Part shown: positions 1-8,843 of the stretch, in pieces
Numbering within the stretch: position 1 is the first letter of the stretch
Layout: the number at the start of each line of letters is the position of its first letter
Origin: Bradyrhizobium canariense
GTDB lineage: Bacteria > Pseudomonadota > Alphaproteobacteria > Rhizobiales > Xanthobacteraceae
DNA length: 64,000 nt
NCBI RefSeq assembly: GCF_900105125.1
Contig: NZ_LT629750.1
Coordinates: 1,488,001-1,552,000 of the forward strand
Direction: 5' to 3'
Program-made: the position numbers and the translations under genes
The notes under the pieces: model-generated
The model's database searches: none
Told to the model about the DNA's origin: nothing
The model's input: the letters and a program-made list of their open reading frames with translations, nothing else

Positions 1-3000
1 TTCCGGCACCAGACCGGCCCGGCTGCGCCGCGAGAACATCGAAATCAGCGCCGGCAATGTGACGAGGATGACAAGGGGCGCGAGCGTCATGCCGGACACC
101 ACGACAACAGCCAATGGCTTCTGCACCTGCGATCCTATTCCAGATGACAGCGCCGCCGGCAGAAGCCCGATACCCGCGACCACGCAGGTCATCAGCACCG
201 GCCGGAGTTGGAGCTCTCCGGTCCGCAGGATCGCCTGACCGCGCTCCATGCCATCGTCGATGAGCTGGTTGTACTGCGAGAGGATGATGATGCCGTCCAT
301 CACCGAAATGCCGAACAGCGCGATGAACCCGATTGCCGCAGAGACGCTGAAGGGGATCCCGGTCAGCAGCAATCCGACGATGCCGCCGAATACCGCCATC
401 GGGATCACGCTCATGGTCAAAACGGTATCGATAACGGATCCAAAATTGAACCAGATCAGCATCGCGATCAGCGCCAGGCTGATCGGCACCACAATCGACA
501 ACCGCTTGATGGCATCCTGCAGGTTGCCGAACTCGCCGACCCATTCAATGTGCGAGCCCGGAGGCAATTGGACCTGGGCGGCAACCTTCTCCTGCGCTTC
601 CTGGATAGCGCCGCCAAGGTCGCGCTCTCGAACCGAGAATTTAATCGGAAGATAGCGTTCCTGCTGTTCGCGGTAGATATAGGCCGCGCCCGAAACCAGT
701 TTGATCGAGGCGACTTCGCTCAACGGAACCTGGGTGATGCCGTTCGGGCCTTGCGCGCCAATGCGAAGATTCTGGATCGCTTCCGCGCTTCGCCGGTATT
801 GCGGGGCAAGGCGAACGATGATCGGGAAGTGCCGGTCACTGCCGGGCTCATAGAGATCGCCGGCGCTATCGCCTCCGATCGCCGTACGGATCGTGGTGTT
901 GATATCGCCCGGGGAAAGGCCGTAGCGGGCCGCTCGTGCGCGGTCGATGTCGATCTGGATCGTGGGCTGACCGAGCGAGGTGAAAACCGCGAGATCGGTA
1001 ATTCCCTGCACGGTCGCCAGCACGGCCTTGATCTTGTTGGCGGTGTCAGTGAGAGCCTGCAGATCGTTGCCGTACAGCTTGATGGAATTTTCTCCCTTCA
1101 CGCCGGAAACCGCTTCCGAAACGTTGTCCTGAAGGTACTGAGAGAAATTGAACTCGACGCCCGGAAATTTTTCCTGGAGCTGAGCCAGCAGTTTGGCGGT
1201 CAATTCGTCTTTGTCTTCCCGGTCCGGCCACTGCTTCGCGGGCTTCAGTGGCGCGAAAAACTCCGCGTTGAAGAAGCCGGCGGCGTCGGTTCCGTCGTCC
1301 GGCCGGCCGTGCTGCGAAACGACCGATTCGACCTCCGGCCGGCTGGCGATCAGCTTGCGCATCTCGTTGACATAACCGTTGCCTTCCTGAAGCGAGATCG
1401 TCGGCGGCAACGTCGCCCTGATCCAGAGATTGCCCTCTTCCAGTTTCGGCAGGAATTCCAGCCCCAGCAAACGCACGATGATGGCGGTCACCACAATCAG
1501 AACCGCGGCGCCCACCAGGACGACGCGGCGATTGGCGAGCGAGCGCGCCAGCACCGGCATATAGAGGCGATGCAGGACCCGCATGATGAAGGTTTCGGTT
1601 TCTTCGACATGCACCGGCAAGATGATCGCGCTCAGCGCAGGCGTGATCGTGAATGTGGCCAGCAGGCCGCCGGCCAACGCGTAGGCATAGGTCCGGGCCA
1701 TCGGACTGAAAATATTGCCTTCGACACCGCTTAAGGTGAAGAGCGGCAGGAATGCTGCGATGATGATCGCGGCGGCAAAGAAGATCGATCGCGATACGTC
1801 ACCGGCAGAACTGAGAATGGCATGATGTTTCATGTCCATCGCGGTCTTCGCCGAGATCGCGGCCTGCTCGGGCGCTGAAAGTTGGTTGGTATGCGACAGA
1901 CGTCGAAAGATCGCCTCCACCATGATAACGGTGGCATCCACGATCAACCCGAAATCGATCGCACCGACCGAGAGCAGATTGGCGGACTCGCCGCGAAGCA
2001 CGAGAATACTGACCGCAAAAAACAATGCGAACGGGATTGTCGCGCCGACGATGAACGCGCTGCGAAGATCTCCGAGAAATATCCATTGCAGCAGCACGAT
2101 CAGGCCGATGCCGACCACCATGTTTTCCAGCACCGTCCTCGTCGTGGTTTCGATCAGATCCTTTCGGTCGTAAATGCGCTCGATGCGCACGCCCGGCGGA
2201 AGGATGGTGGAATTGTTGATCGATTCGACGAGCTCTTCGACCCTGGCGATCGTCGGCGAGCTTTGCTCGCCACGCCGCATCAGGACGATGCCCTGGACGA
2301 TATCGTCGTCCTGGTTTTCGCCGGCAATTCCCAGCCTGGGCTCTTCCCCAACACTGACGGTTGCGACATCCCTGACCAGGACCGGCGTTCCGTTGCTCGA
2401 CGAGACCATTGTGTTGGCAAGACTATCGAGCGATCGAATCAACCCGACGCCACGCACAACGGCGGATTGCGTGCCGATATTGACGGTATTGCCGCCGACA
2501 TTGACGTTGGCATTGCTCACGGCCTGCAACAACTGAGACAACGTCAACCCGTTCGCCACCAGCTTGTTGAAGTCGACCTGTAGTTCATAGGTCTTCGTCT
2601 TGCCGCCCCAGCCTGTGACATCGATGACCCCCGGCACGACCCGGAAGCGGCGTTGCAACACCCAGTCCTGCAACGTCTTGAGGTCCAGAACGGAGTAATT
2701 GGGCGGCCCGACCAGCCGGTAGCGGTAGATTTCGCCAATCGGGCTGAGCGGCGAAATTTGCGGCTGGGCGTTGTTTAACAGCGGCGCCAGTTGCGAAAGC
2801 CGGTTGAGCACCTGCTGCAACGCCTGATCATAGGTGTAATCGAAGGAAAATTGCAGTTTGACGTCGGAAAGGCCGTACAGCGAAATCGTCCGGATGACCT
2901 TGAGATTCTTGATACCCGCGACCTGCGTCTCCAGCGGGATCGTGATGTAGCGCTCGATTTCCTCAGCCGAAAGCCCGGCGCTCTGGGTGACGATGTCGAC

Positions 3001-3135
3001 CATCGGCGGTGTTGGATCGGGATACGCCTCGATGTTGAGCTGCTGAAACGCAACCAGCCCGCCGATAATGACGGCGGTGAACAGGCCGACCATGAGAAAT
3101 CGGCGGTTGACAGCGAAGGCGACGAGACGGTCCAT
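1..3135 (-). CDS. Heavy-metal efflux RND pump, CzcA/CusA family (C-terminus cut by window edge)
   Basis: Inner-membrane proton-driven pump subunit of a tripartite metal efflux complex. Reading back from the ATG at 3135 gives 1045 codons open to the window edge, close to the usual 1,030-1,060 residues, so little is missing. The N-terminus MDRLVAFAVNRRFLMVGLF leads into the first membrane helix. Around residues 388-400 the sequence AIDFGLIVDATVIMVE matches the TM4 acidic motif of heavy-metal RND pumps, which carries the proton-relay aspartates. The second half repeats the porter and membrane-helix pattern. The start lies 12 bases after the stop of the adaptor gene, so the two are almost certainly one transcript. 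No outer-membrane factor (CzcC/TolC type) is visible in the window. The metal cannot be decided from what I can see. Family is certain; substrate is open. Confidence 0.93.
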   Translation of the reverse strand, partial: MDRLVAFAVNRRFLMVGLFTAVIIGGLVAFQQLNIEAYPDPTPPMVDIVTQSAGLSAEEIERYITIPLETQVAGIKNLKVIRTISLYGLSDVKLQFSFDYTYDQALQQVLNRLSQLAPLLNNAQPQISPLSPIGEIYRYRLVGPPNYSVLDLKTLQDWVLQRRFRVVPGVIDVTGWGGKTKTYELQVDFNKLVANGLTLSQLLQAVSNANVNVGGNTVNIGTQSAVVRGVGLIRSLDSLANTMVSSSNGTPVLVRDVATVSVGEEPRLGIAGENQDDDIVQGIVLMRRGEQSSPTIARVEELVESINNSTILPPGVRIERIYDRKDLIETTTRTVLENMVVGIGLIVLLQWIFLGDLRSAFIVGATIPFALFFAVSILVLRGESANLLSVGAIDFGLIVDATVIMVEAIFRRLSHTNQLSAPEQAAISAKTAMDMKHHAILSSAGDVSRSIFFAAAIIIAAFLPLFTLSGVEGNIFSPMARTYAYALAGGLLATFTITPALSAIILPVHVEETETFIMRVLHRLYMPVLARSLANRRVVLVGAAVLIVVTAIIVRLLGLEFLPKLEEGNLWIRATLPPTISLQEGNGYVNEMRKLIASRPEVESVVSQHGRPDDGTDAAGFFNAEFFAPLKPAKQWPDREDKDELTAKLLAQLQEKFPGVEFNFSQYLQDNVSEAVSGVKGENSIKLYGNDLQALTDTANKIKAVLATVQGITDLAVFTSLGQPTIQIDIDRARAARYGLSPGDINTTIRTAIGGDSAGDLYEPGSDRHFPIIVRLAPQYRRSAEAIQNLRIGAQGPNGITQVPLSEVASIKLVSGAAYIYREQQERYLPIKFSVRERDLGGAIQEAQEKVAAQVQLPPGSHIEWVGEFGNLQDAIKRLSIVVPISLALIAMLIWFNFGSVIDTVLTMSVIPMAVFGGIVGLLLTGIPFSVSAAIGFIALFGISVMDGIIILSQYNQLIDDGMERGQAILRTGELQLRPVLMTCVVAGIGLLPAALSSGIGSQVQKPLAVVVVSGMTLAPLVILVTLPALISMFSRRSRAGLVPE

Positions 3136-3147
3136 TTGATGATCACA

Positions 3148-4377
3148 TCAGCTGCTGGACGCTGCGCGATCGATGAACAGGCTGCCTCTGGTTACGATCT
3201 TCTCCCCGGCTTTCAGATTGGTTCGAACCTCAACGAGATCACCATTCGTCAAGCCGGTCTCGATCTCACGAAGTTCGATCGATTTATCGTCACGCACGAC
3301 CCACAGGCGCACATGCTCGCCTTCATAGATGAGCGCCTGCTTCGGCACCCCAACCGAGGGATGATCGCCGCCGGAGTAGATCGTCACGTTGGCGAACATT
3401 TCAGGCCGGAGCAGACCATCCTTGTTATCGATGGTTGCGCGGACCAGAAGCCGGCGGGTCACGGGGTCAATGGCGGCCGAAACGTAATCAATGCGCGCGT
3501 TGAACTCGCGGCCGGGTAACGCCAGAAGCGCGAATGCCATCTGCTGCCCGACCGCGACGCCTTCCGCCTCGCTCTCCCGCACGAAAGCCGTCAGCCAGAC
3601 CGTCGAGAGATCGCCGATCACAAATACCGGATCGGTCGCGCCGCTGCCGATAAATTGTCCCGGGCCGACCTTGCGTTGAATGACCGTGCCGCCGATCGGA
3701 GAGAAGATCGGGGTATCGGCACTCATCTGCCTCGTCTGCTCAAAAGCGGAGATCTGCTCATCCGAGCGGCCAAGAATCCGTAAGCGGTTATGCGCCGCCT
3801 CCAGCGCGGTCTCCGCGGCGCGCATGTCATTCTGCGCGGTCGTCAAATCGGCTTGGGACTGCTGCCAGTCCTTCAGCGGCACCGCTTTACCCGCGTAGAG
3901 GTCGTTCGCGCGCTTCTCGACGATCTGCGCCAGATTGAGGGTCGAGCGTGCCTTATTCACCGCGCTGAGCGCTGCGACGAAATCATTTAATCCCTGTACC
4001 GTGTCGGTTGCTTCGACGACGAATAGCGGCTGGCCGCGTTCGACGACGTCACTTGGCCTCGCCAGAAGTTTTATGACGCGACCGGCATAAGGCGAAAAGA
4101 CCGGCGTCGAGCTGTCCTCGTTGACGGCGATCTTGCCTTCGGTGACGCGCTCCGCGCGAAAAATCCGTTCCGCTACCGGTTCGACGGACAAGCCGGCCCA
4201 CTCCGCAGCGCTTGGCACATAACGCGAGGGGTCGGTCTTGGTCGCGTGCGACGTTTCGGTCGATTTGGCGCGCTGAACAAACATTCTGCCGACGCCGAGG
4301 ACGCCGAGACCGGCGACAGCCGTCAACGCGACTACGATCCCAAGCCGTCGCCAGTTTGAGTTCACACCGGTTTTCAT
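3148..4377 (-). CDS. RND efflux periplasmic adaptor subunit (CzcB/HlyD family)
   Basis: Membrane-fusion protein that links the downstream CzcA-like pump to an outer-membrane channel. An N-terminal signal anchor (about residues 10-30) is followed by a lipoyl/barrel-sandwich half, an alpha-hairpin (about 120-200, with AALSAVNKARSTLNLAQ and LEAAHNRLRILG), the second lipoyl half (FSPIGGTVIQRKVGPGQFI) and beta-barrel domains. This order is typical of the CzcB/CusB class. I chose the ATG at 4377 because the in-frame GTG at 4392 has no better ribosome site. The gene is followed 12 bases later by the pump and preceded by two tiny exported-protein genes on the same strand with short gaps, so all four may be one operon. 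I see no His-rich N-terminal metal-binding extension of the kind some CzcB proteins carry. Confidence 0.9.
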   Translation of the reverse strand: MKTGVNSNWRRLGIVVALTAVAGLGVLGVGRMFVQRAKSTETSHATKTDPSRYVPSAAEWAGLSVEPVAERIFRAERVTEGKIAVNEDSSTPVFSPYAGRVIKLLARPSDVVERGQPLFVVEATDTVQGLNDFVAALSAVNKARSTLNLAQIVEKRANDLYAGKAVPLKDWQQSQADLTTAQNDMRAAETALEAAHNRLRILGRSDEQISAFEQTRQMSADTPIFSPIGGTVIQRKVGPGQFIGSGATDPVFVIGDLSTVWLTAFVRESEAEGVAVGQQMAFALLALPGREFNARIDYVSAAIDPVTRRLLVRATIDNKDGLLRPEMFANVTIYSGGDHPSVGVPKQALIYEGEHVRLWVVRDDKSIELREIETGLTNGDLVEVRTNLKAGEKIVTRGSLFIDRAASSS

Positions 4378-4447
4378 AGCAACGATCTGCACATTGGCTC
4401 GCGCGCCCCCGCTCGTCCCGCTGAGACATACTCAACTTCCCAGGATG

Positions 4448-4693
4448 CTAGTTCTCGACCGGTCCGCGCCACATCGGCGATTTTGGGCCGCCGTAGTACC
4501 GCATCGGTCCGAGCCGAACCGGCTGTTGCCATACGGGTTGTGCACACGGCCTACTGTGAGATGAGACGCTGTGAACATGCCGGGATCTCCTGCCATGCTT
4601 TGCGACAGCATTGCCGCTGAAGCCGGCAGTCAGACTCATCGCAGCCAGGGCAACGAACCCGATCCGCACACCCGTCGTATTCATAAACGTCAT
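4448..4693 (-). CDS. Small exported protein with C-terminal RYYGGPK-x-PMW motif
   Basis: 81 residues. The start is ATG 4693, preceded by GAGGAATGAG. An N-terminal signal peptide (VRIGFVALAAMSLTAGFSG, cleavage near NAVA-KH) is followed by a basic His/Ser/Arg stretch and the tail MRYYGGPKSPMWRGPVEN. The upstream gene (4719-4895) encodes a tiny lipoprotein with nearly the same tail, so the two are paralogues. Both sit directly ahead of the metal-efflux adaptor and pump. I do not recognise a named family; the product is probably periplasmic. A link to metal handling is an inference from the neighbours only. Confidence 0.7.
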   Translation of the reverse strand: MTFMNTTGVRIGFVALAAMSLTAGFSGNAVAKHGRRSRHVHSVSSHSRPCAQPVWQQPVRLGPMRYYGGPKSPMWRGPVEN

Positions 4694-4718
4694 CTCATTC
4701 CTCAGAAGCCGCACGCAT

Positions 4719-4895
4719 TTACTGGCTCGACCACATCGGATATTTCGGTCCTCCGTAATAACGAAGCTGATTGCCGCCCTCTGCTTTTTCGGACTTCGTG
4801 TTTCCCAGGTCGGCGGCGCATCCCGCAACCGCAGCGCACAGCGACGCGACAGCGAACACGATGCCGATTCTCCGCACCAAAGTTGAATTGAACAC
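4719..4895 (-). CDS. Tiny lipoprotein with C-terminal RYYGGPK-x-PMW motif
   Basis: 58 residues starting at GTG 4895, six bases after an AGGAGA ribosome site. The N-terminus RRIGIVFAVASLCAAVAGC is a lipoprotein signal with a V-A-G-C lipobox. The mature part is short and charged and ends LRYYGGPKYPMWSSQ, almost identical to the tail of the next gene. It starts 25 bases ahead of that gene. The product should be membrane-anchored in the periplasm. Function unknown; it may be an accessory of the RND efflux operon. Because the start is GTG and the frame is short, automatic annotation may have missed it. Confidence 0.65.
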   Translation of the reverse strand: MFNSTLVRRIGIVFAVASLCAAVAGCAADLGNTKSEKAEGGNQLRYYGGPKYPMWSSQ

Positions 4896-4958
4896 AGTGC
4901 TTCTCCTGGCGAGCGATTTTCGAAACTGAACGAGGCAGCAATCAGCTATGGCGAGGCG

Positions 4959-5723
4959 TCAGTACTTCGCGACCACAGGTCCAGGTCCTCCAAATTTGTA
5001 ATCCAGGCCTACCGTCACGACCGAGTAGGTGCTGTTGACGGTGTAGGGCAACTGGCCGTTCGCCGTGAACGTCGGCAGACCGGGCCGGCTGTAGGCGTTG
5101 AAATTGTAGTAGCGGTACTCCACCTTACCGATCAGATTGTTGGTCAGCGCGTAAGCGATACCGCCGCCGGCGGTCAGGCCGTTGCCGTGCACCGTGAACT
5201 GATCCGCTCCGAGTACAGGATCGGTGTTGGTGTGTACCAGATCGCCATAGGCCCAGCCGCCGGTGAAGAACAGCAACAGGCGATCGACGGCGATACCGCC
5301 TCGCGCACGTAGCGTGCCACCCCAACGGAGGTTATCCTGATCAACCGAGGTGATCGGAAAGGTACCCACATTGACCGCAGCCGCATCGCTGCCGTTGATT
5401 CCGGACCAGAACCCGTCGGCCTCGATACCGAGGACGTAGTTGCCGCTTTGCCAGTTGAAGCCCGCCTCGCCGCCGGCCATGCCGCCTTGTGAGCTGTAAT
5501 TCGAGGTGAAGTTCGCGAAGGTCGAAGCGGGACCCGACGCATTACTGACATTATGGTTGCCCCAGCCGCCGCCGCCGAACACACCGACATAGAAGCCGGA
5601 CCAATCATAGGCGGGTGCCGCGTACGCTGGAGCCTTGGTATAGACCGGCAGATCAGCCGCGAGAGCGGGACCCGTCAGGCCCAGGACTCCGAGCGAAACG
5701 GAGGTGAGAAGAATTCGCTTCAT
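4959..5723 (-). CDS. Outer-membrane beta-barrel protein, Omp25/Omp31-like
   Basis: 254-residue outer-membrane barrel. ATG 5723 opens a signal peptide (MKRILLTSVSLGVLGLTG, cleavage after ALA-AD). The mature protein begins DLPVYTKAP and reads YDWSGFYVGVFGGGGWG, the usual opening of the rhizobial Omp25/31 family. It continues with alternating amphipathic strands and ends VTVGLDYKFGGPGPVVAKY; the family closes on an aromatic-rich last strand. A paralogue of the same family is at 30767-31474. It follows the OmpL-like porin gene on the same strand, with a GC-rich hairpin between them. Such proteins are abundant structural or porin-like barrels; no specific substrate can be read from the sequence. 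Confidence 0.88.
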   Translation of the reverse strand: MKRILLTSVSLGVLGLTGPALAADLPVYTKAPAYAAPAYDWSGFYVGVFGGGGWGNHNVSNASGPASTFANFTSNYSSQGGMAGGEAGFNWQSGNYVLGIEADGFWSGINGSDAAAVNVGTFPITSVDQDNLRWGGTLRARGGIAVDRLLLFFTGGWAYGDLVHTNTDPVLGADQFTVHGNGLTAGGGIAYALTNNLIGKVEYRYYNFNAYSRPGLPTFTANGQLPYTVNSTYSVVTVGLDYKFGGPGPVVAKY

Positions 5724-5752
5724 TGTAATCCCCTGTCGAATTTTATGATGCT

Positions 5753-5782
5753 GCGGCCGGCGATCCAGATCGCCGCGGCCGC
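5753..5782 (-). terminator. GC-rich hairpin between two outer-membrane protein genes
   Basis: A near-perfect inverted repeat (GCGGCC-GGCGAT, loop, ATCGCC-GCGGCCGC) lies just after the stop of the OmpL-like porin gene and 30 bases before the next start. No run of T follows on the minus strand, so it may be a partial terminator or an mRNA-stabilising element that separates expression of the two genes rather than a full intrinsic terminator. Confidence 0.45.
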
Positions 5783-5792
5783 TTCCCAAGCA

Positions 5793-7421
5793 TCAGAAGT
5801 GAATGATGATGTCTGCCGAACCGATGAGGGCCGTGCTCTTGTTCGGTGCAATGCCCAGGTTCGAGTTGCCGTTGAACGCGTTCGCGTTCAGCGATTTGTA
5901 GAAGGACACCTCTGGCCGGATCTCGATCTGCGGCGAGAACCAGTGCTGCCAACCGATGCCAGTCTCGATGTACTGAGTCTTGACGCCGGTACGCTGTCCC
6001 TGCTCGTCGTCAAACCATTCCAGGCGATACGAAATGTTATCGAGTGGTTCCGGCTTGTAGTTCAGATACATCAGAGCGGTCTGCACCGATGCCGTGCAGG
6101 AGAACTCCGTCGTCGTGCTGCACTGTGCGAGGAATGGCGAGTTGAAGGGCATATATTGAGGCGAGAACGGCGTGCCTCCTGCGGCAAACGCAGCTAGCGC
6201 AGCAGGGTTATTCGCGTTGAGCACGCCATTCTGATGCTCGTTGTAGGTTTCGAACGAGATGTGCCACTGGTCGTTGAACTTGTGATAGTAGGTCAGACCA
6301 TACCATTGCAGGTTGTTGTAGCCCCACTGCCCGCCATTGATGCCGTTGGCGACGATGTTGATGTCGTCGTTGCCGCTATCGCTGGTCCAGCGGACGCCGC
6401 CGGTGACACTCGGGGTCGCGCCCGGATCCTTCAGCATGGTGCTGTTCGGAAAGAGCGGATTCGGGAATGGGTTCGCGATCGATTGACCGACATGCCAGGG
6501 CATCGCCTCGGTTCCGACCGTAACGCCCAACTGGAACATCCAGTTCTTGTTCGCCGCCAAGGTGCCTTCGATGCCGGTGTTGGTGTAGTTGTCGAACGTG
6601 TAGGTCATCGAGTGCGTGTACATGTAATTGTTCGGCGCGAGCTGGGCCTCGATGTCGGGAATCGAGATGTAGCGCCCGAACCGGATCATGAGTCCTTCGG
6701 CAAGCTGCGGAATAAACACCTCGCCATAGGCCATCGGTATATCGAAGCCGTTGTTGTTGTTCTGGTTCAGCAGTTGGCTGCTGAACAATCCATACGCAGT
6801 CGTGTAGCGATAGTTCTCGCCGAAGATCGGCGCGACGCGAAAGCCCCAGTCGACGTGATCTTTCTGAACTGTGTCGGGAAGACGCTCGAAATAGACGACC
6901 GCCTGATCGAGCTGCACCGTATTCGGGTTGTAGTCATACGCCGCCGGCGAGTTACCGCCGCGCACGGTATTGTTGCTGAGGTTGCCGCCGGCGTTGATCC
7001 AGCCGTAGATCTGAATGTGATTGTCGTTCAGCGACTGGCCGAAGGCCGTATTCCCGAGTGCGGCCATCAAAGGACTATCGATAGAACTCGGCCGCGTCAC
7101 GCCTAGGCTGGTCGTTCCGCCGTAGGGCCACTCGGTGAACGGCATCGGCGGCGTTGTCTGCGGCGTTGCCGGCCAATACTCGCGGCGGCTCGGAGGCGCC
7201 TTTGGATCCGACGGCGCAGCCTCATGTCCCCACTCGAGCCGGTAGTAGTTGACGAAACGGGTAAAGAAGTCGCTGCCCAGATATGAGTCGAGACAAGAAT
7301 AATTCTTGTAGGGGTCGCAGGCAGATCCCGCCTTCATCGGAGGAAGGGTATCTGCGGCGTTCGCTGCGTTGATCAGACCAATTGCTGTCAACGACACGCC
7401 CGCCAAAAGGAGTTTCTTCAT
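5793..7421 (-). CDS. Outer-membrane porin, OmpL-like beta-barrel (bbp2 family)
   Basis: 542-residue barrel. The ATG at 7421 starts the signal peptide MKKLLLAGVSLTAIGL, cleaved after NAANA. The mature N-terminus has SACDPYKNYSCLDSYLGSDF, followed by long amphipathic strands rich in Tyr, Trp and Asn (IQIYGWINAGGN, LTYYHKFNDQWHISFETYNE, ISYRLEWFDDEQGQR) and a C-terminal strand ending ALIGSADIIIHF with terminal Phe. This pattern fits the putative beta-barrel porin-2 family. An upstream in-frame start would add eight residues but lies ahead of the signal peptide. It is probably a diffusion or substrate-specific porin. The roughly 440 bases upstream have no gene and likely hold its promoter. Confidence 0.82.
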   Translation of the reverse strand: MKKLLLAGVSLTAIGLINAANAADTLPPMKAGSACDPYKNYSCLDSYLGSDFFTRFVNYYRLEWGHEAAPSDPKAPPSRREYWPATPQTTPPMPFTEWPYGGTTSLGVTRPSSIDSPLMAALGNTAFGQSLNDNHIQIYGWINAGGNLSNNTVRGGNSPAAYDYNPNTVQLDQAVVYFERLPDTVQKDHVDWGFRVAPIFGENYRYTTAYGLFSSQLLNQNNNNGFDIPMAYGEVFIPQLAEGLMIRFGRYISIPDIEAQLAPNNYMYTHSMTYTFDNYTNTGIEGTLAANKNWMFQLGVTVGTEAMPWHVGQSIANPFPNPLFPNSTMLKDPGATPSVTGGVRWTSDSGNDDINIVANGINGGQWGYNNLQWYGLTYYHKFNDQWHISFETYNEHQNGVLNANNPAALAAFAAGGTPFSPQYMPFNSPFLAQCSTTTEFSCTASVQTALMYLNYKPEPLDNISYRLEWFDDEQGQRTGVKTQYIETGIGWQHWFSPQIEIRPEVSFYKSLNANAFNGNSNLGIAPNKSTALIGSADIIIHF

Positions 7422-7862
7422 AGTTTTGCCCCAAGCTGTTGTCACAGACGTCTGTCGACGCTCTTGTGATTTCGATAGCGTGGAACAATCTTTCGTGGCG
7501 AGGCCGAGAAAAAGCGATACGGTTTCCCGCGCGGATTAGTTAAAATAAAATATCCAGAATTTCATTTTTGATATCTTTTGCACGCGTAATCATCATCTGC
7601 CTATCGCGTTGCTCAAACTTCCTGCGAAGTTCGTGACGTTTCAGCAAAAATGCGAAACGCACCGCAATAGTTTTGTAAGGCATGTGTCATTTTCGCAATA
7701 GGTCCGCCGTCAAGCGCGCTATTTTTCAGGCATCGACGACTCTCATCAGCCGTTGGATATTATTTTGCTATGTAAATCGACGCGATTATCCATCGAAGAT
7801 ATATGCCATGACTCATTAAGTTGCGACGCATCAACTGTATCCGCTCTTCACGAGGCGAGATC
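7422..7862. other. Divergent intergenic region, no gene seen
   Basis: 441 bases between the porin gene and an unknown plus-strand gene. The stretch around 7530-7760 is clearly more A/T-rich than its surroundings and probably carries promoters for both sides. I see no convincing open frame, RNA gene or perfect palindrome. Confidence 0.5.
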
Positions 7863-8477
7863 ATGGAAGTCGCGACAGAGATTGCGGGCGATTCAGGCAA
7901 TGCCAGCCGGCTCGATAATTTTGATCTTAATTTTCTGCCACAGAACCTTGCCGGCCAGTGCCGTAGCCTGATCGAAAGTTATCATGAGGTGCACGGCTAC
8001 AGCTGCCTGCCGGATGTCTTGTGGAAGTCCCGGCTCGGTCCACTGATCCAGGCACATCCGGAATTTCGTCAGCTCCTCAAGAAAGCATCGACGACGCGGA
8101 GCGCAAAGAAGTCCAACCAGGGGTTCGTGCGTATCGCGACCACGCTATTATCGCTGGAGATATTGGCCAGCAGCTTCGCTGGATGGAGCGCGATCTATCC
8201 GGAGGCCGCCGCGCTGGCCCAGGCTATTCTCAAGCGCAATGCGCGCAGCCCGCATATGCCGCTGATGGAATTCTATCTATATCCGCCAAAATATATCAGT
8301 CTCGCCGCTATCGCGACGCTCTCTCCTCCACCGCTCCGTCAATCAGCCGAGACTGAACTGTATCGCGCCTCGAATCCTGAACTGTCCGGCGAGAAGCTCG
8401 CTCTCAATTATGCCAACTCGATTCGAGAGGCGCTGGATGGAAAGATGCGTCATCTGGTGACATCGCCTTCGGTCTGA
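7863..8477 (+). CDS. Hypothetical protein
   Basis: 204 residues from ATG 7863, preceded by GAGGCGAGATC; a longer frame begins at 7821 but has no ribosome site. The sequence is mostly helical and soluble with no signal peptide: an N-terminal acidic part, a central segment around residues 75-130 (TTLLSLEILASSFAGWSAIY, AAALAQAILKRN), and a charged C-terminus. I do not recognise a family. It stands alone, with long gaps on both sides. Confidence 0.6.
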   Translation: MEVATEIAGDSGNASRLDNFDLNFLPQNLAGQCRSLIESYHEVHGYSCLPDVLWKSRLGPLIQAHPEFRQLLKKASTTRSAKKSNQGFVRIATTLLSLEILASSFAGWSAIYPEAAALAQAILKRNARSPHMPLMEFYLYPPKYISLAAIATLSPPPLRQSAETELYRASNPELSGEKLALNYANSIREALDGKMRHLVTSPSV

Positions 8478-8843
8478 AGCCGATTTGAATCGCCGGCCTG
8501 TGACGACACGCGCCAGCTAGCTCAGCATTGCGGCCGCAGGACGCTAGGCGTTCGGGAGACTCGCCGTGAGGGCACGGTTTGAGAAAATCCGCCGAACGGC
8601 TATTACTTTTATATTTTTAGATCGCCTCAACAGCATGGATTTCCAACTTCGATATGGAGAATGATCGTGCTGCTGGGTAGTTGACGACATCGGGGCAACG
8701 ATAGAACGACAGACGCCAAGAAACTTGCAGAGGAGCTGCGGCTAGCCCGCTGATTCCTGACGCGCTAGTCGAGCGTCGTGGTTTGAACATTGCAGGGGCA
8801 TGAGATCGCTTTGGCCATCACGAGCCAGGGTGATGATCACTCG
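8478..8843. other. Intergenic region before the KdpD-like kinase
   Basis: 366 bases without a gene I can support. In-frame non-ATG starts for the next gene exist at 8790 (TTG) and 8811 (TTG), so the kinase could begin inside this stretch. No clear promoter or operator is visible. Confidence 0.4.

Noticed and set aside
208..1734. Long plus-strand frame (508 codons) opposite the RND pump
   Set aside because: It is antisense to the CzcA-like gene, which has recognisable motifs; the long frame is a by-product of high GC third positions.
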